From Odontesthes bonariensis (Eukaryota > Chordata > Actinopteri > Atheriniformes > Atherinopsidae), in NCBI RefSeq assembly GCF_027942865.1, contig NC_134524.1, positions 24,215,036 to 24,279,035 of the forward strand: a DNA stretch of 64,000 nucleotides. The letters run 5' to 3'. Below are positions 42,967-61,247 of this stretch, piece after piece. Within the stretch, counting starts at the first letter, position 1, and each line of letters begins with the position of its first letter. Under the pieces are notes generated by a model. That model did not search any database. It was not told where the DNA came from and saw only the letters and a list, made by a program, of their open reading frames with translations. A program made the position numbers and the translations under genes.

Positions 42967-44190
42967 AGTGATGTGGCGTTTGAAGCGAGGCCTCGGAGCA
43001 CGTGTCGAGCAAAAAGGGGCGAGCCAGATGAAGCGTTGGTTCGAGGCTTGTATCGTTTCCATAAAAATCACGTGACTGATGACAAACGAGGCCTCGGATT
43101 CAGTGTACACGTCACTGATTCATTTTGAGCGTCACTACCGCATAAAAAGGGTTTGAACCTTGCGGCACTTCGAGGGTTTTGAGTTGGCGTTTGGTATTGG
43201 TGAGAGGTAGAGTGTGCGTTGGTTGTATCAGAGTTAGTGGTTAAGTTCAGTTATTATATCAGTCATATCATCTATTATTATTGTACTGCATTAGAATATA
43301 TCGTAATTAGGTTAGAATAGGATATACAGTGAACCCTCGTTTTTCGCGGGGGTTACGTTCCAAAAAGAACCCGTGATAGGCAAAATCCGTGAAGTAGTAA
43401 CCTTTATTTATTTTTTTTTACAAATAACTACTGTACTGTAAAATAATCATTTTAATCATCAATACGAACTGAAGGCTTCAAATTGCGGAGATCAGCACCG
43501 CGACCCGAGTCATTGGATTAGAACGGGAGAAAATGAAAAATGATTATGAAAAAAAATACAAATTACAGTAGGACAAATAGTGACTCTTGTGTATTTGACT
43601 GCTCTTCTGACTGAGCCGCTGCATCCTGACTCCGCTCTGTAGCGGTTTTTTCTTCTAAAGCCCGCGGTGCAGGTGTGTGTTTTTTCGAGAGAAGAACATA
43701 GTTCGGTAGTTGCTGTCGCTCTTTTTTCTTCTGGGCATATTAAACCGCAACGTTATTGACACACATTTTTTAAAATAAAAACCAATAACTTATATTTGTC
43801 TTGTTGCCCATACTGCTCTGTTACAGTTTATTCCTGACTCCCGGTCCCATAAGCACTTTCATACTCCCAGTTCCATAAGCACTGTAGTCAGTGTACATCA
43901 TTGATATATTTCATTTGAGTGATCAACACCATAGCACTCAATAATACTTCCATATATGCAGTTTTCACACATTTATTTTCATTGAGACACAGTGACAACA
44001 ATTGTTTATTTTATATTGCAGGATGCTCTAACTCAGGGTTTATTTAGTCTGTCATCTATTCCTTTTGCACAGCAGGTGTCACTAGAGAGACCGTTTCAAT
44101 GAGGCTTCGGGTAATGAACCTTTTGGCGAACCTTTGGGCTGGAAAGCCTCATTGGTTCATGAAGCCTCGTTTTGCCATCATTTCGTGCAA
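42967..44190. mobile_element. probable hAT element with GAGGCCTCG/GAGGCTTCG termini
   Basis: Left part (TAGTGATGTGGCGTTTGAAG, GCGAGGCCTCGG twice) and right part (GAGGCTTCGGGTAATGAACC, GAAGCCTCGTTTTGCC) are imperfect inverses, with a TATA-like CATAAAAAGG near 43140. No transposase remains in this copy, and a pogo-like element sits within it. Boundaries approximate. Confidence 0.4.
43330..43620 (+). mobile_element. pogo/Tigger-like element end, truncated
   Basis: CAGTGAACCCTCGTTTTTCG then CGGGGGTTACGTTCCAAAAA after a TA dinucleotide resembles termini of Tigger-like elements. The partner terminus was not found. Confidence 0.45.
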
Positions 44191-44479
44191 CACTGAGCTC
44201 TTGAGCTCAAGCAATCATCAGCCCTTATTAGCCCCAGCTGTGTTGAGATGCCTTGTGGAGAGGGGTGCAGTTCTCAACTCCACCACCAGATGGAGCCATG
44301 GCGAGTTGTGGTTGGAGCCATCTCACTGGAACGTAGCACCCATCCACGATGCAGCCTCTCGTGACATCACAATATACATATGTATTTATTTTTTTCTGCA
44401 TTTTGATTCGTTACTTTTTCAAGGGCCTTGGTTATTACTTTTTCTCCCGTTGTCTACAAGACTAAAAAAAATTGTCAAA

Positions 44480-44488
44480 TGAAATATA

Positions 44489-44526
<38 letters not shown>
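44480..44526 (+). repeat. (TA)n microsatellite
   Basis: About 20 TA units; a related 130-bp segment with AATATATCTATA and TGCGTTTGTGT is imperfectly repeated downstream to 44620. Confidence 0.9.
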
Positions 44527-44528
<2 letters not shown>

Positions 44529-45133
44529 TTTGTGTCTGTGTGTAAACAAAAATTGTCAAATTATCAAAATTGTCAAATTAAATATATCTATAGATATATG
44601 CGTTTGTGTGTGTGTGTAAACAAGGCTGCCAGTGATGCTATAGAACCCCGTAACATCAGACTACAAACAAAAGCCGGAGTGTTTCCATTCCCTTACCTGA
44701 CGATTTTGTGTATTCAAATTAAAGACGTTGAAAAGCAAGTGTCAAGACTTGTTTAAGATGTTTACTCCACAAGGGTTCATTTGTGAGGATGATGTTTTTT
44801 TTCCACAGTTTTTTTTTTTTTTACGTCGTTAAAAACATGATCAAGGCCTGTCTGACGGAGAAACACCCAGTGGAACATCTCAGTAACGTCCCCTATGGAA
44901 AGCACCAAGCGTGCATGAGAAGGGAAACTAGGTAGGTAGAGAAATCAAAGAGACTGTTTATGACGAAAAAGTCATTACTAAGGCAGTTCATTATCAATTT
45001 CAATGGAACAATTGTACACCTCGCTTCTGTCTCTGAAACGGAGGCTCGTAAGATTGGCTTTTCTGATAATAGAAATATTGTACAGAGGAGTTTCAGATGA
45101 AAACTCTTTGCTCAAACTCATGTTGTAGTTTTT

Positions 45134-45606
45134 TTAACCTTGTAACACCCAAGCATATGAATAATAATTGAAAAAAATCATTTTGGCTCTTCTTGCATCT
45201 TTTTGGGTGGGAATAAACCAATATTTTTGGAATCGGGCTATTTTTGATCATTTTAGGAGATGCTGCATATTTGCAACTGTGGGCTTTCCTGATTAATTTT
45301 GTTCACAAAACCAAGTCATTCTCTGCAGATTGTTTGGAAAAAAAAATGTATAGTGAAAGTTCACCAGTTTACTGCTGCTACCACAATAAAATGTATATAA
45401 TAGACCTTTATTGAACATTCTTAATACAAAGTGCGGAACGCATCCATCATAAACTTTCCATTCAACAACAAATCAAACAGATTTCACAGATCTTTGTTGT
45501 GAAAAAGTGAAGCACATATAAAATGCAAAAAATGTAATGTAAATAAAAAATGCAAATAAATAAAAAGCTTGTTGCATATCTGCAACTGTGGGTGCCACAA
45601 GGTTAA
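45134..45606. mobile_element. piggyBac-like MITE, 473 bp
   Basis: TTAA at 45134 and 45603. The inner ends are inverse: CCTTGTAACACCC on the left, GGGTGCCACAAGG on the right. CCTTGT after TTAA fits piggyBac termini. Inside, TTGCAACTGTGGG near both ends extends the similarity. No coding capacity. Confidence 0.7.
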
Positions 45607-45899
45607 ACATATCTTTATTGCTTTTTCAAATTATACACGAAAAGCTTTGTACAGAAGCATGAAGGCGGCTTATATTACACAGAATGTGGTGAACAAGCAA
45701 GCAAACAACCATAGAACAGCAAAAACCCACACAGTGAAAGAGAAGAACAAAAAAAAAAAGGAAAACCTGAACAAATCTATTCAAAACAGATTAATATTAA
45801 GTACAGACAAGGACCAAAACAAAAAGTAACCATTCAACGACATTAAAAGCTCAAATGTGTTCATCAGTTAAAGGGATAAGCAGATATCCAGGTATTGCA

Positions 45900-46235
45900 G
45901 TGTTACTATGATGTTTAGTTGGTTTCATAACTCAAGTGTGGCTCCCTCTGGGAATGTCAGACCAGATAAGTCCATAGAGGCCCTTCTGTAGAGTCTGGGC
46001 ACTCTCCATACCAATATGATCTAAAAATGGATTCCAAGTTTTATAAAAAATAACAAAGGTTTGTCCTTAAGCCAGTAGGTCATTGCTTCTAAGGGAATAA
46101 GTTCCCTTATACTCTGCAACCACTGTGAAAGCTTAGGAGGTTTATCGGAGACCCACTGAAGTAGGATACACCGTCTGGCACCGAACAGAAGAACATCAAG
46201 CGTCTCAGCATAGAAGAATTTAGGTTCAGTGTAGA
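45900..46235 (-). pseudogene. L1-type LINE ORF2 C-terminal fragment
   Basis: Minus strand reads LLFGARRCILLQWVSDKPP, LSQWLQ, IRELIPLEAMTYWLKDKP with one nearby frame change, then GMESAQTLQKGLYGLIW. ARxxIL..W..DKPP..W followed by LIPLE is typical of fish L1-like ORF2 ends. Upstream parts are absent. Confidence 0.5.
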
Positions 46236-46244
46236 ATGTAAACC

Positions 46245-46780
46245 CTCAAACTCATGTTAATGATGTAGTTTTATAAAGATTCAAAACCAGGAATATGATG
46301 ATGTAATTTATGTGAATACGAGCATACAGAGGGATACTCTGGCAACATGCTCTGTAACCAGAGGAGGTTGTTAACATTCCATTTAGTAAATCAGAAGCAA
46401 AAGGGAACGATCGGAACAAATTTACTCAAAAGTCATAATTCAGGATTGGCGAGCACAGTTAGGACACAGGAAGCACAGGACGGCACATATGAACAGTACA
46501 GACGAGTGTAAACAGAGGAGAGAGGATTGGAACCACTGACTGTTAGACAAAAGTATGGTTGGAAGGAACATAGAGGAGAATATCCCAACAAGGCTGATAA
46601 TGTTGCATGCTCGGTTTTAGTAAAACATTTCCATTGATACACACCTCACATGTTTATGTGAACAGTACCAAGAAGAAGAAGGAGAACAAACTATCCTTCA
46701 CTGTCATTCAGAACATTCACGAGAGAAATAAATGAGAGAAAATAGGAAGCTTGGTATGAATTAGATAAGTTTGAAATGTT
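46245..46780. other. no gene recognised
   Basis: Unclassified sequence between the L1 fragment and the tmem185 promoter. Confidence 0.35.
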
Positions 46781-46844
46781 CCCTTGAAATAGAGAATGTG
46801 GTCAGAGCTAATTGTAGTTTATATTCTAACGCTAGTCGACGGCA

Positions 46845-46915
46845 AAGCGCCTCTACATTAGTTGCCAACCGCCATAAAAAGAGAAGAAGATGTGACGTCA
46901 TTTCCTGTGAAGTGT
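46845..46915 (+). promoter_or_regulatory. tmem185 promoter motifs: YY1-like, CRE, ETS
   Basis: AACCGCCATAA (YY1-like) near 46868, TGACGTCA at 46893-46900 and overlapping CATTTCCTG (ETS-type) lie about 190 bp upstream of the tmem185 start codon. This combination is common in TATA-less housekeeping promoters. Motif evidence only. Confidence 0.45.
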
Positions 46916-47082
46916 TAATCAAGAAAAAACAAAACACACCGAGCAAAGACCCTGGGATGAAGCGCTGTCAGAAAGCTCAACAGTCTCTGAAATTACAATG
47001 TGTAGCATTCAGGTTTGGCGGTGAAGTTGCTGGTAACGCCGGGGAAATTAATGTTAGCTAGCTAACCAGGCTGCCCTCCACC

Positions 47083-52639
<5,557 letters not shown>

Positions 52640-53647
52640 CATGCCGGGGCTGCCGGACACGAGTGAAACTATTAAAGGAAAAACGGCAGAGGACGCTTTG
52701 TTTGGTTTTTATCTGCTGTCCTGAAGGATTCCCTCCCCTCACCTGAACTGTGCAACACGCCCTGCAAAGGCAACTCTTCAGAAACAATCTGGGGACGGGT
52801 TCAGATACCTATCTTTGGTTTTTTCCCAGCTGTTTTCCAGACTCTCTTCCTCGGTCTGTCATGAATTAAATAGTCCAACGGACAGATTTGTTTTTTCACC
52901 CGCGGGTGAAGTTTCCACTATGTCGCCTACACCCAGTTATATCCATTCTGAAGATGAACATTGTGTGGGGGGGGGGAGTGACCGCAGAAATGTCTCAGAT
53001 CCCCTCTGATCCGCACTACGCTGAGACACGCAGCAGAGCTGGATCTGCGTGACAGCGGAGCTCTTTGTGTCTGAATTAAACGGGACGCTTGCCTCAGTTT
53101 GGGACGGGGACCATTGGAGAGACTCTGTGGATTGATTATGGGATCAGCGTACCCCCCGATGTTTCTGTTCTCACTTTTGACCATGCAGGTAGAGAAACGG
53201 GTGGAGTTTAAGTTGTGTTTTTTTGTCCTTTCCCTCCAGCTTTTTATTGACACAATAGTGTTGTGTCGATATACATTAATAAAAAAAAGTCGGTCTCTAT
53301 GGAGATCCCTTTCAACTCTAGAGATGGGGGCAGGATCAGCTGTGCTTCTGCATAACAATCCATTCCTCTGAGCCTAACGTAGTTTGAGTGTTTTTCCCCT
53401 TCTGCACCTGCAGGCTGTCTTCAGGGGAAAATTGTATGTCCTCGCCGTTAAGGATGTGTTGTTTCATGGATGGTAACCTCTGGAAACATCTGCTTGATTT
53501 GACTAAATTAGTCAGCTGAATCCTCACGAAATCTGGCTCAAAAGTGTGAACGTATTTTGGCTCCGATAAAGGAGTTTGCCCACATCTCTAATATTGGACA
53601 TGACCTCCGCTTGGAGAGATTACATCGGTTTATTTTTGATGCTCTGA

Positions 53648-53653
53648 AATAAA
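53648..53653 (+). terminator. candidate polyadenylation signal of tmem185
   Basis: AATAAA in CTGAAATAAAGCTG, about 1 kb after the stop codon, followed by a T-rich stretch. Confidence 0.5.
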
Positions 53654-53659
53654 GCTGAA

Positions 53660-55435
53660 CTTTTCTTTTACTTTATAAGAGAACAATGGAAACACTTTGT
53701 TAAGCTGTACCAATAGAAGCACTGTATTTTTTTTTTTTTCCATTTCTTTCGTTTGGTTTTGTAAATACCACAGTGGGTAAAGGTTGGGACCAGAGGGCTG
53801 AGCGGTTCAGGTTTTAGTTCTCCACTCCTGTTTTACTACAGCCCTTAAGTAGCATCTGTGCAGATGGTTAAGATTCACCTTTTTAATATTAAATCAGTCC
53901 AAACCTTCAGCATTCAAATTATTGTCACTGCACACGTTTTGGTGGTTGGGAAAAACAAACAAACAAAAAAACAGCTTTAACTAGTCGAAACTAGCGTTTT
54001 AAATCCAGGTCTGACTGAGAGCCTGACGACTCAGATTGTGTGTATGTGAACACATGAAGCAAAATGTCATTTTTTTCTTTGCTCATATTTTTAGATTTTT
54101 TTTTTGTAGCTTCATATAACGAGATTATGCAATTTCTTGAGAGACTGCGGTGGGATTGCACGACGTGTTCCAGCTCGCCGCTTTCGGCTCTTTTTGCCCG
54201 TCATTTATTTGCACTTTAAGCCTTTGGCCTGTCACTCTGCATGTCCAAGGGTTCGGTCACAGTACGGTGGAGGGTCTCCTATCACACTACAAGCCTGCAG
54301 AAATACAGGGCAGGACGTCATTTCCTACGTACATGTTGTGTAAAATTCCTCAAAAGTAAAGAGAAGCGTTGGAATAACACACCAAATGACTTGGTGTGCG
54401 ATAACTTTGCCTTTTCACGAGACCAGGTTTGCATTACTGGAACTGCCCATTCGTCTCTTGCTATCAGCTTAAAAGTCTAAGATAAATCTATCCGTGTGTC
54501 AATAGGACAGAGGCGAGAGAAGCTGTTTCATATCAAATGTCCATCAGCTGATTTCTTTTTCAGGAGGAAACCGTGACTCCGAATGCCACCATGATAATAA
54601 TAAAGTTTTTATTCTTGCACCAACAAACAGACAACCCTTTCACATCAACCTATAACAGTAAGAGAAGTTGGGCATTTCACAACTGCGTGCTTCGGTTTGA
54701 ATGACCTCAGGCATGGTGGGGGGTTTCTTTTCTTGTAAACGTGCTACGTGTTGCAAAACTTGCCTGTTCTGAAAAGAAAGTATTAAAATAACCCAATGTG
54801 CCATTTTAAAAATTGCTCTTTACTCCTCTCTAGTGGCAGCTACAGGGAACTGCAGCGTTTTTCGTGCCTGGTGTCCTTCGCTGCGAGGGGAAATTGAGGG
54901 TCAGACCTGGAACTGAATGATTCTGCTACAGCTGAAATGACAAAACATTTGTCATATTCACTCATCGCTTGGCAGATCAAATTGTTTTTACAGGTTTCTT
55001 TTAATTTGAGATCTTGAAGCTAAAGGGCGTTCGACTTAATGAGCTCTGTGACACCAGGTGGTTCGCTCACTGTCACACATTTTCAGTCAGGTCACTGCAT
55101 CAACGGTACTAATAATGCTACAATATATTTGTGAGAAGGGCTGGAGTAAATTTGATCTTTTTTTCCAACATGGTGAAATAAAAATAAAAAGTTCTGATAT
55201 GTCAATGGACATACATTTTTCCCCCTTTCTTAAGAGCAGTTTATAACAAAGGAAATACACTAACAGACGGCTTATAAAGGTTCTAATTGTAAATGGCAAC
55301 ACACATTACAATTCCCCTTCAAATGAAATTACAGAGCCATAACACCAATAATACACACACAATGTACCAAACAACACCCAATATTTGTACCCATAACCTG
55401 GTTTCCCTCCAAGGTCACCATAGATGTCACCACTA
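53660..55435. other. intergenic, no gene recognised
   Basis: Unique-looking DNA with T runs. Overlapping short frames at 54137-54480 show no family features. Confidence 0.4.
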
Positions 55436-55439
55436 GCAA

Positions 55440-55585
55440 CTTGCCGCTTCCTGTGATAGGCATAGCTTAGTGACGGGACTTTCCAAGATGTTTGTCTTCA
55501 GAGCGTACCAGAACCTTTTTGTGGGGGAAAGTTTCCACAACTCTGCCAAGAAGCCAAGATCCACGCAGAGCAGCAGAATCCATCA
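55440..55585 (-). pseudogene. BEL/Pao retrotransposon pol C-terminal fragment
   Basis: Minus-strand sense: ALRGSWLLGRVVETFPHKK, LVRS, then after a frame change TNILESPVTKLC. GSWLLGRV..TFPDK..LVRSV is the C-terminal signature of BEL/Pao polyproteins. No LTR identified. Confidence 0.5.
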
Positions 55586-55816
55586 CGGCAGATGCTGTTT
55601 GACTGCTTTTACCACAGCGTGTGCTTTTTTTCGGTGAGAACGTTTGCAGGCAACGCTTGATATACCGTCATCAGGATGTACCACATCAACAACATTTTCA
55701 TTATTTCTCAACCATTGTTTAACATCATCAATGAAAACATTTTCAATCAACTTTTTTTTTTTTGCAGCAAACCATATATTTTGTTTCTCACTTTCTTCAG
55801 TGGGCTTTAAAGGCAC
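55583..55816 (-). CDS. unrecognised 77-codon frame next to the BEL fragment
   Basis: Reads MPLKPTEESEKQNIWFAAKK...VFIDDVKQWLRNNENVVDVV...KAVKQHLP. Charged, not low-complexity, but no family recognised. Position beside the BEL relic suggests mobile-element origin. Probably not a host gene. Confidence 0.2.
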   Translation of the reverse strand: MPLKPTEESEKQNIWFAAKKKKLIENVFIDDVKQWLRNNENVVDVVHPDDGISSVACKRSHRKKAHAVVKAVKQHLP

Positions 55817-55929
55817 CAGAGAATAATGAGCATTTTTTGCTTCTTCACAAACAAATGATTTTTTCCAGCGCGCCTTTTACCTCTGCAACACTGCTTTTAT
55901 GCATATACTCTGTCATACTCTGTATACTA

Positions 55930-56565
55930 TGTCATCCTGGACTTTCATATCAGTCCCACATCAAGAGTATCACTAAATCTGCCTTTTTTTCAACATTTCA
56001 ACATTTCACTCCGGCCCTCATTATCCGACTCAGTAACAGAGACCCTAATCCACTCATTTATCACTACTGCAATGGGGTCCTGTCTGGGATGTCCAGTATG
56101 TTCAAAACTCAGCTGCCAGGGTGCTAACTCACACCATGCCCTGGCAGCACATCACCCCCATCCTAAAGCAACTTCACTGGCTCCAAGTCAAAGCACGCAT
56201 CACTATAAATCCTTCTCTTGACCTACAAATCTCTCCACTCACTCGCATCTAAGTACATCTCTGATCTCCTCCCCCCCTACTCCCAGTCGCGGCTTCTGCG
56301 CTCCTCAGACAAGGACCTACTTTCCGTTCCTCGCACCAGACTAAAAACATATGGAGATAGGGCCTTCTGTTCAACTGCCCCTACCCTATGGAACAATCTG
56401 CCACTTCACATCCGTTCTGCCCCCTCTCTACTACAGTTCAAAAAGAATCTAAAAACACATCTCTTCTCCCTTTCCTACCCTTCCCCCCTTCTTTTCTCTT
56501 GTTAAGCGACCTTGGGTACCCTGAAAGGCGCTATATAAGTCAAAGTCATTATTATTATTATTGTT
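55930..56565 (+). pseudogene. L2-type LINE 3-prime fragment with (ATT)n tail
   Basis: Plus-strand sense with frame changes: LSYQSHIKSITKSAFF, HYCNGVLSGMSS, YKSLHSLASKYISDLLPPYS, RTRLKTYGDRAFCSTAPTLW and QFKKNLKTHLFSL, then ACCTTGGGTACCCTGAAAGG, GCGCTATATAAGTCAAAGTC and ATT repeats. This is the standard 3-prime end of fish L2 elements. 5-prime truncated and mutated. Confidence 0.75.
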
Positions 56566-56739
56566 ATACTCTTCAGTTACCTTTCTTATACTTTTTACCT
56601 TGTTTAATCTTTTCTTACATTTTGTACCTTCTCCAACTTTTCAACAAAAGCCTTATGTGTTAATTTAGCAGTTATTTTACCTTTACCCAATTGTGGTTCA
56701 TTTGAATTTCCCACTTCACTATAGAAGACAGCGGCCTTT

Positions 56740-56820
56740 TCCGCAACAGGTGTTATGCCGAAAAGTGCATGCCTGCCGACAAATGCATCCCCATTCGCGG
56801 GACCAGCAGAATGCATCCTC
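56740..56820 (+). repeat. dispersed repeat shared with 36893-37015
   Basis: ATGCCGAAAAGTGCATGCCT then AAATGCATCCCCATTCGCGG; inverse copy at 36.9 kb. The hAT MITE is inserted at its end. Confidence 0.5.
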
Positions 56821-56825
56821 TAATG

Positions 56826-57330
56826 CAGGGGTCTTCAACGTTTTTCAGGCCAGGGACCCCCAAACTTATGGAGAGTTGGAGCAGGGACCCCCCTACTATT
56901 TATATGGCATACAATTGTGTTTTATATTTAACGGGGCCTAGTGCCGTGTATAAACATAGCTACTCTGTTATTGTACATTCAATACTAAGCTATTCAAATA
57001 ATACACAGGTTAATATATTCATGTTTTTATTTTAAACATGTGCAAGGTACAGGGTGGCCGTGCCACTGCCATTTATAAACAAACATCTTGCATACAACAC
57101 TGAGCTATTCAAATAATCCACAGATTTTAACTTTAAACATGCATGTAGATGGGACAATGAATCCTCAAAGCTTCTGTGGATGGCACACGTTTGCACACAA
57201 TTTGTGAGAAAAAAACTGTTTGAAATTTTTTTTTTTTTTTAAATCGTCTAATCAACCAAAGATTTCGCAACCCCCCTGCAGTACCTCCACGGAAACCCTG
57301 GGGGTCGCGGACCCCCTGTTGAAGACCTCT
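56826..57330. mobile_element. hAT-type MITE, 505 bp, with perfect 8-bp target duplication
   Basis: CAGGGGTCTTCAAC on the left and GTTGAAGACCTCTG on the right are inverted with one mismatch. CTCTAATG stands at 56818-56825 and again at 57331-57338. No coding frame. A well-defined non-autonomous hAT insertion. Confidence 0.88.
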
Positions 57331-57348
57331 GCTCTAATGGTTCCCTGC

Positions 57349-58425
57349 TTTAAAGGGATATGCCACCCCCAGGCCAAATTAAGTGTATCCCCGTGTCACT
57401 TCTATGTTTGAATGAGAAAAACTCACAGAGTTACAGATGTGTTTTTGGAGATGTGTCAAAAAATCCCGCCGGCGGGATTTAGACTCCAGAGTGTTTATAG
57501 TGACTTGTTCTTCTCAAAAAATAAAACAACAAAACAAACCTAAGCAGCCACTTATGGGGCTGCTGTCCTGGTACTACTACTAGTTGACGCGTCGTCTTCC
57601 GGGTCCAAATGAATGAATGAAACACATGAGCGTTTCCAGCACACCTGCCGACTAATGACCTGAAGCTCTATTTAACACTTCATGCACCCCACAGTACAGA
57701 GCGCCGCCTACTGTGGCCTTCAGGTACTACAATAAACACAAATGCACACATGAACAAATGGCTCTAACAGTAGTATTAGGATCAAACAAATATAATTAGA
57801 GGGTCGGATTCACCCTAAAGCAGTCTTTAGGCGTATGGGAAGTAAAATATTTTTTTCTTTACTTGTTTTTCCTACATTCAATCACCCTCAGATGCCTCCT
57901 AGACGGTTAATTTTGATACTTCTAGTAGAAGTAGTAGTTTCTAGTAGTAGAAACACTGAAGAACAGAGTAATTCTAATAGCCAGTCTGATAGCGTTCTCA
58001 GAGCATCTGTTCCACAGAATGATCCCACCAACTTGGAGCAGACACTGATGGTCCAAGAGCAAAACTGACCCACGATGTTTTTTTCTGTGACAGATGCCAA
58101 TTTTTATAAAAAAAAATAAAATTACGTTTTAGGGAGAGAAAAAACGTCAGGCTCATAAAAATAAAATAAAAGGTGGTTGTTTATGTAATACCCATTTTAG
58201 CCACTAGAGGGTGATGTGCACCACTGTCAGTGACAGACACATGAATGAATACGCATCCATTCAGGCCATGACAGATTTATCTCAGACCTCATGTCAGCCT
58301 GCTGGTGGCTCTCTAACTTCCAGTTTGTTTTTCACCATTCACCAACAATGACCATAGACACAACATCAAATGTGTTTAAAACCAACTCTGACAAGTAACC
58401 CGCACCCCCACTGGGTATGTCTGTG
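57349..58425. other. no gene; possible TTAA-MITE start and a CTCF-like site
   Basis: TTAAAGGGATATGCCACC at 57349 resembles a TTAA-element terminus but no partner was found. CCACTAGAGGGTGA at 58201 is a weaker CTCF-like motif. Confidence 0.35.
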
Positions 58426-58429
58426 ACCC

Positions 58430-59260
58430 TTGGTTGAATTGAAAATATTTTATCCATCCCTTGCGGGAAATTCTTTCGCCACAGCGCTCCAGTGCACAAA
58501 TTACAAGATTAAATATAACGAGAGTCACAAAAATGAAAAATGACCCAAATTTGTAACCCCCCCTCAAACAATGTACAAAATAAAATATAAGCATAGAATA
58601 AAATAATATATAAAATGAAATGAAAAGAAAAGAAATGTCAGGTGAGCTGGATTATTGTACATGAAGTGAGGTATTATACAGTTTGATGGCCACTGGCAGG
58701 AATGATTTCCTGTGGCCCTCTGTGGTGCAGCGTGGTGTAATACTTCTATTACTAAAGGTGCTTCTTTGGCTGGCCAGCACATCATGGAGAGGATTAGAGG
58801 AGTTGCCTGGTATGGATCTTATTCTGGACAACATCCTTCTCTCTGACACTACAGTCAGAGAGTCTAGTTCCGCTCCCACAACGTGGCTGGCTTTGCAGAT
58901 GAGCTTATTAAGTCTGTTGGCGTCCTTCACCCTGAGTCTGCTGCCCCTGCACACAACAGCATAGAGGATGGCACTGGCCACCACAGACTCATAAAAGATC
59001 CGCAGCATTGTCCGGCAGATGTTGAAGGACCTCAGAAAATAGAGACGGCTCTGGCCCTTCCTGTAGAGGGCGTCAGTATTTTTAGTCCAGTCCAGTTTAT
59101 TGTCCAAGTACACCCCTAGGTACTTATATTCCTCCACCGGGTCCACCGGTGTTGACCCCGCAGATAGAGACAGGGGTCACTGGAGCCCTGGTCCTCCTCA
59201 GGTCCACCAGCAGTTCCTTAGTCTTTGCCAAGTCCACCACACTTGTTGAGTTGATGCTAA
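58430..59260 (-). pseudogene. Rex1/CR1-type LINE 3-prime fragment
   Basis: The minus strand encodes VVDLAKTKELLVDLRRTRAP near 59230, then after a break EEYKYLGVYLDNKLDWTKNT, YRKGQSRLYFLRSFN, YESVVASAILYAVVC, DANRLNKLICKASHVVG and HRKSFLPVAIKLYN. This is the end of a reverse-transcriptase ORF of jockey/CR1-group fish elements, followed by a 3-prime tail to about 58430. The 164-codon frame at 58652-59146 is intact over its length, but the element lacks its 5-prime half. Confidence 0.75.
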
Positions 59261-59269
59261 TGCTCATGA

Positions 59270-61105
59270 TTAACAACAGGATATAAATAAAATGTATCAT
59301 TTAATATGGGAAGAAAGATACAACCATACCAAACTATGCATCAATACATACATGCATACAAACTTATAAAAAAATTACTTGTGAAACTCAACATTCTATC
59401 ACATACATTTAAAAAAATGCCATAAAGAAAACATCAAACACCAAAGACATCAGCTTTCCATCTCTTATTGTTTCTGTCATGAAGTCTGATCAGTCCAGAC
59501 TGTGTTGCTGTTACTGCTCTGTCAGGACTCTGCTTTGCAAAGCAGTAAAGACCACATCAAGTTCTCTGCAGGGAACACTGAGTGTGAGCAGCAGTTAGAA
59601 AAAGGAGCTGTCATCAGGTCCTCTCCACTGAGCATTCAGCATGGTATGTTGTGATTGTCCTTTCACGTCAGTGAGTATTGGCTATCTTTAGGTTCGAGGT
59701 TTGTTTATTGGTGTCTGCAAGCCCAACCATGAGAGCCATTTCTCATGTTATCAGCAGTGCTTCCCCTTGTTTTGTAGATGAGTGACTTCTTTATGGACCT
59801 GAAACAAAATCACAACATGACACTTATTGCATGCATTAGATGATAAAGAGGATGTGTTCCGCGCAGCTTCTGTCATTCTCTGGTGTTTGGGCTATAACAT
59901 CCTGCTTTCTCACTTCTGTTTTTCCCATGATGTGAAACTCACTTCACTCTTAATTCTGTCATCGCAGCTCAGGTCCAACGGTCCTCTTGCCCGCTTACCC
60001 GTTGAGCCAAGTTCGATCCGCATTGTCAAAAACGCTCCTGTGTTCTGTCATTCTCCCACCGGGCTGACTTTTGTGCAACAAAGGTCTCTGGCACCTCCTA
60101 ACTCCACTCATCCTATTCCCCCTCCTCGGGCCATGTCACCCAAATCCACTGAGATAATGAAATCTAATCGCCCAATAAATCCATCCCTTCAGTGGATCTC
60201 TCTTTATTGGAATGTAAGATGTAACGGTGTGTAAATCTTCATTCTAAAACTGTTTAATACATATCTTTCTGCAAGGGGAAAGTAGATATGATTCAGGGGT
60301 TTGGTGTGACTCAGTTTGATGAGATCCACTCTGATTTCTTTAACACGGGTATTCCTTTTCTATTGTAAAGGACTGCAAGTCAGTCATTTTTCTCTCATTT
60401 TGGCATAGTTTTACTACCTTCAGATGGTTTTTGTCTGATAATTACTTTTGGTAATTCAGAGCACAGGAAAAAAATGCATTTGATAGTTGTTTCACCAGAT
60501 ATTTCCTTTGATAAAAGTAGCCAACCGCACTGTAAACATAGTAAATCTTTAGCAACCAACTGGATGGCGGATGCTATAAATACCTTAGTCTTAATGTTGT
60601 TGCTGCTGGCTGTGTTAGTGTTCAGGGATTCACCATAACGGCCGCACCAGGTAAGCTCAAAAGGCTTTGCCACGTGTATGTTCTGCTTTCCCCACTAGAT
60701 CTAAGCCAGACATTCAGCAGGCCGGCTGACACGGTGTTAAGTCTTTGACTCCCTGTAGCATCTGTATCAAATGGATCTTAATGGTAATATCGGGCCATTG
60801 TTGGTTTCTGGCACATTTTATTCAATTCAAGGTTCCTCTATAGTTTTTAAGAATCTTTTTAATGTTAAAATTCAGTCCAGATTTGAACTGGTTCATCTTT
60901 ACACGGTACAATCAGACGCCATCTGCACTGTAGGCTACATCATTTGGAACTATACATTTTGTTTATGTTCATATTAAGTGCTGTCTTTATGGAAAATAGA
61001 TATTTTAAAAATACAGGATAAGCTTAAAAGTTATCCTTTTTATAGCAGGGCTAATTAGGACCTTAAGTAAAGCAGGTGAACAATCATGTTGTGATTTTTT
61101 AATGG
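59270..61105. other. intergenic, no gene recognised
   Basis: AT-rich DNA. The frame at 59827-60234 is open for 135 codons but Pro/Ser-rich in its second half and without family features or splice support. Confidence 0.4.
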
Positions 61106-61247
61106 ATTAGTACAAGGGCTGGGCAACGATTGAAATTTTTTAATCTAATTAATCACATGATTTCCCTGATTAATCACGATTAATTGCATTTGTATGCAAA
61201 ATCCAAAAATGAATTCAAAAGTAGTGTATAGCTTTTAGCATTTAGTT

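Noticed and set aside
59827..60234. 135-codon plus frame
   Set aside because: No homology I recognise, no splice context, composition like random Pro/Ser-rich sequence.
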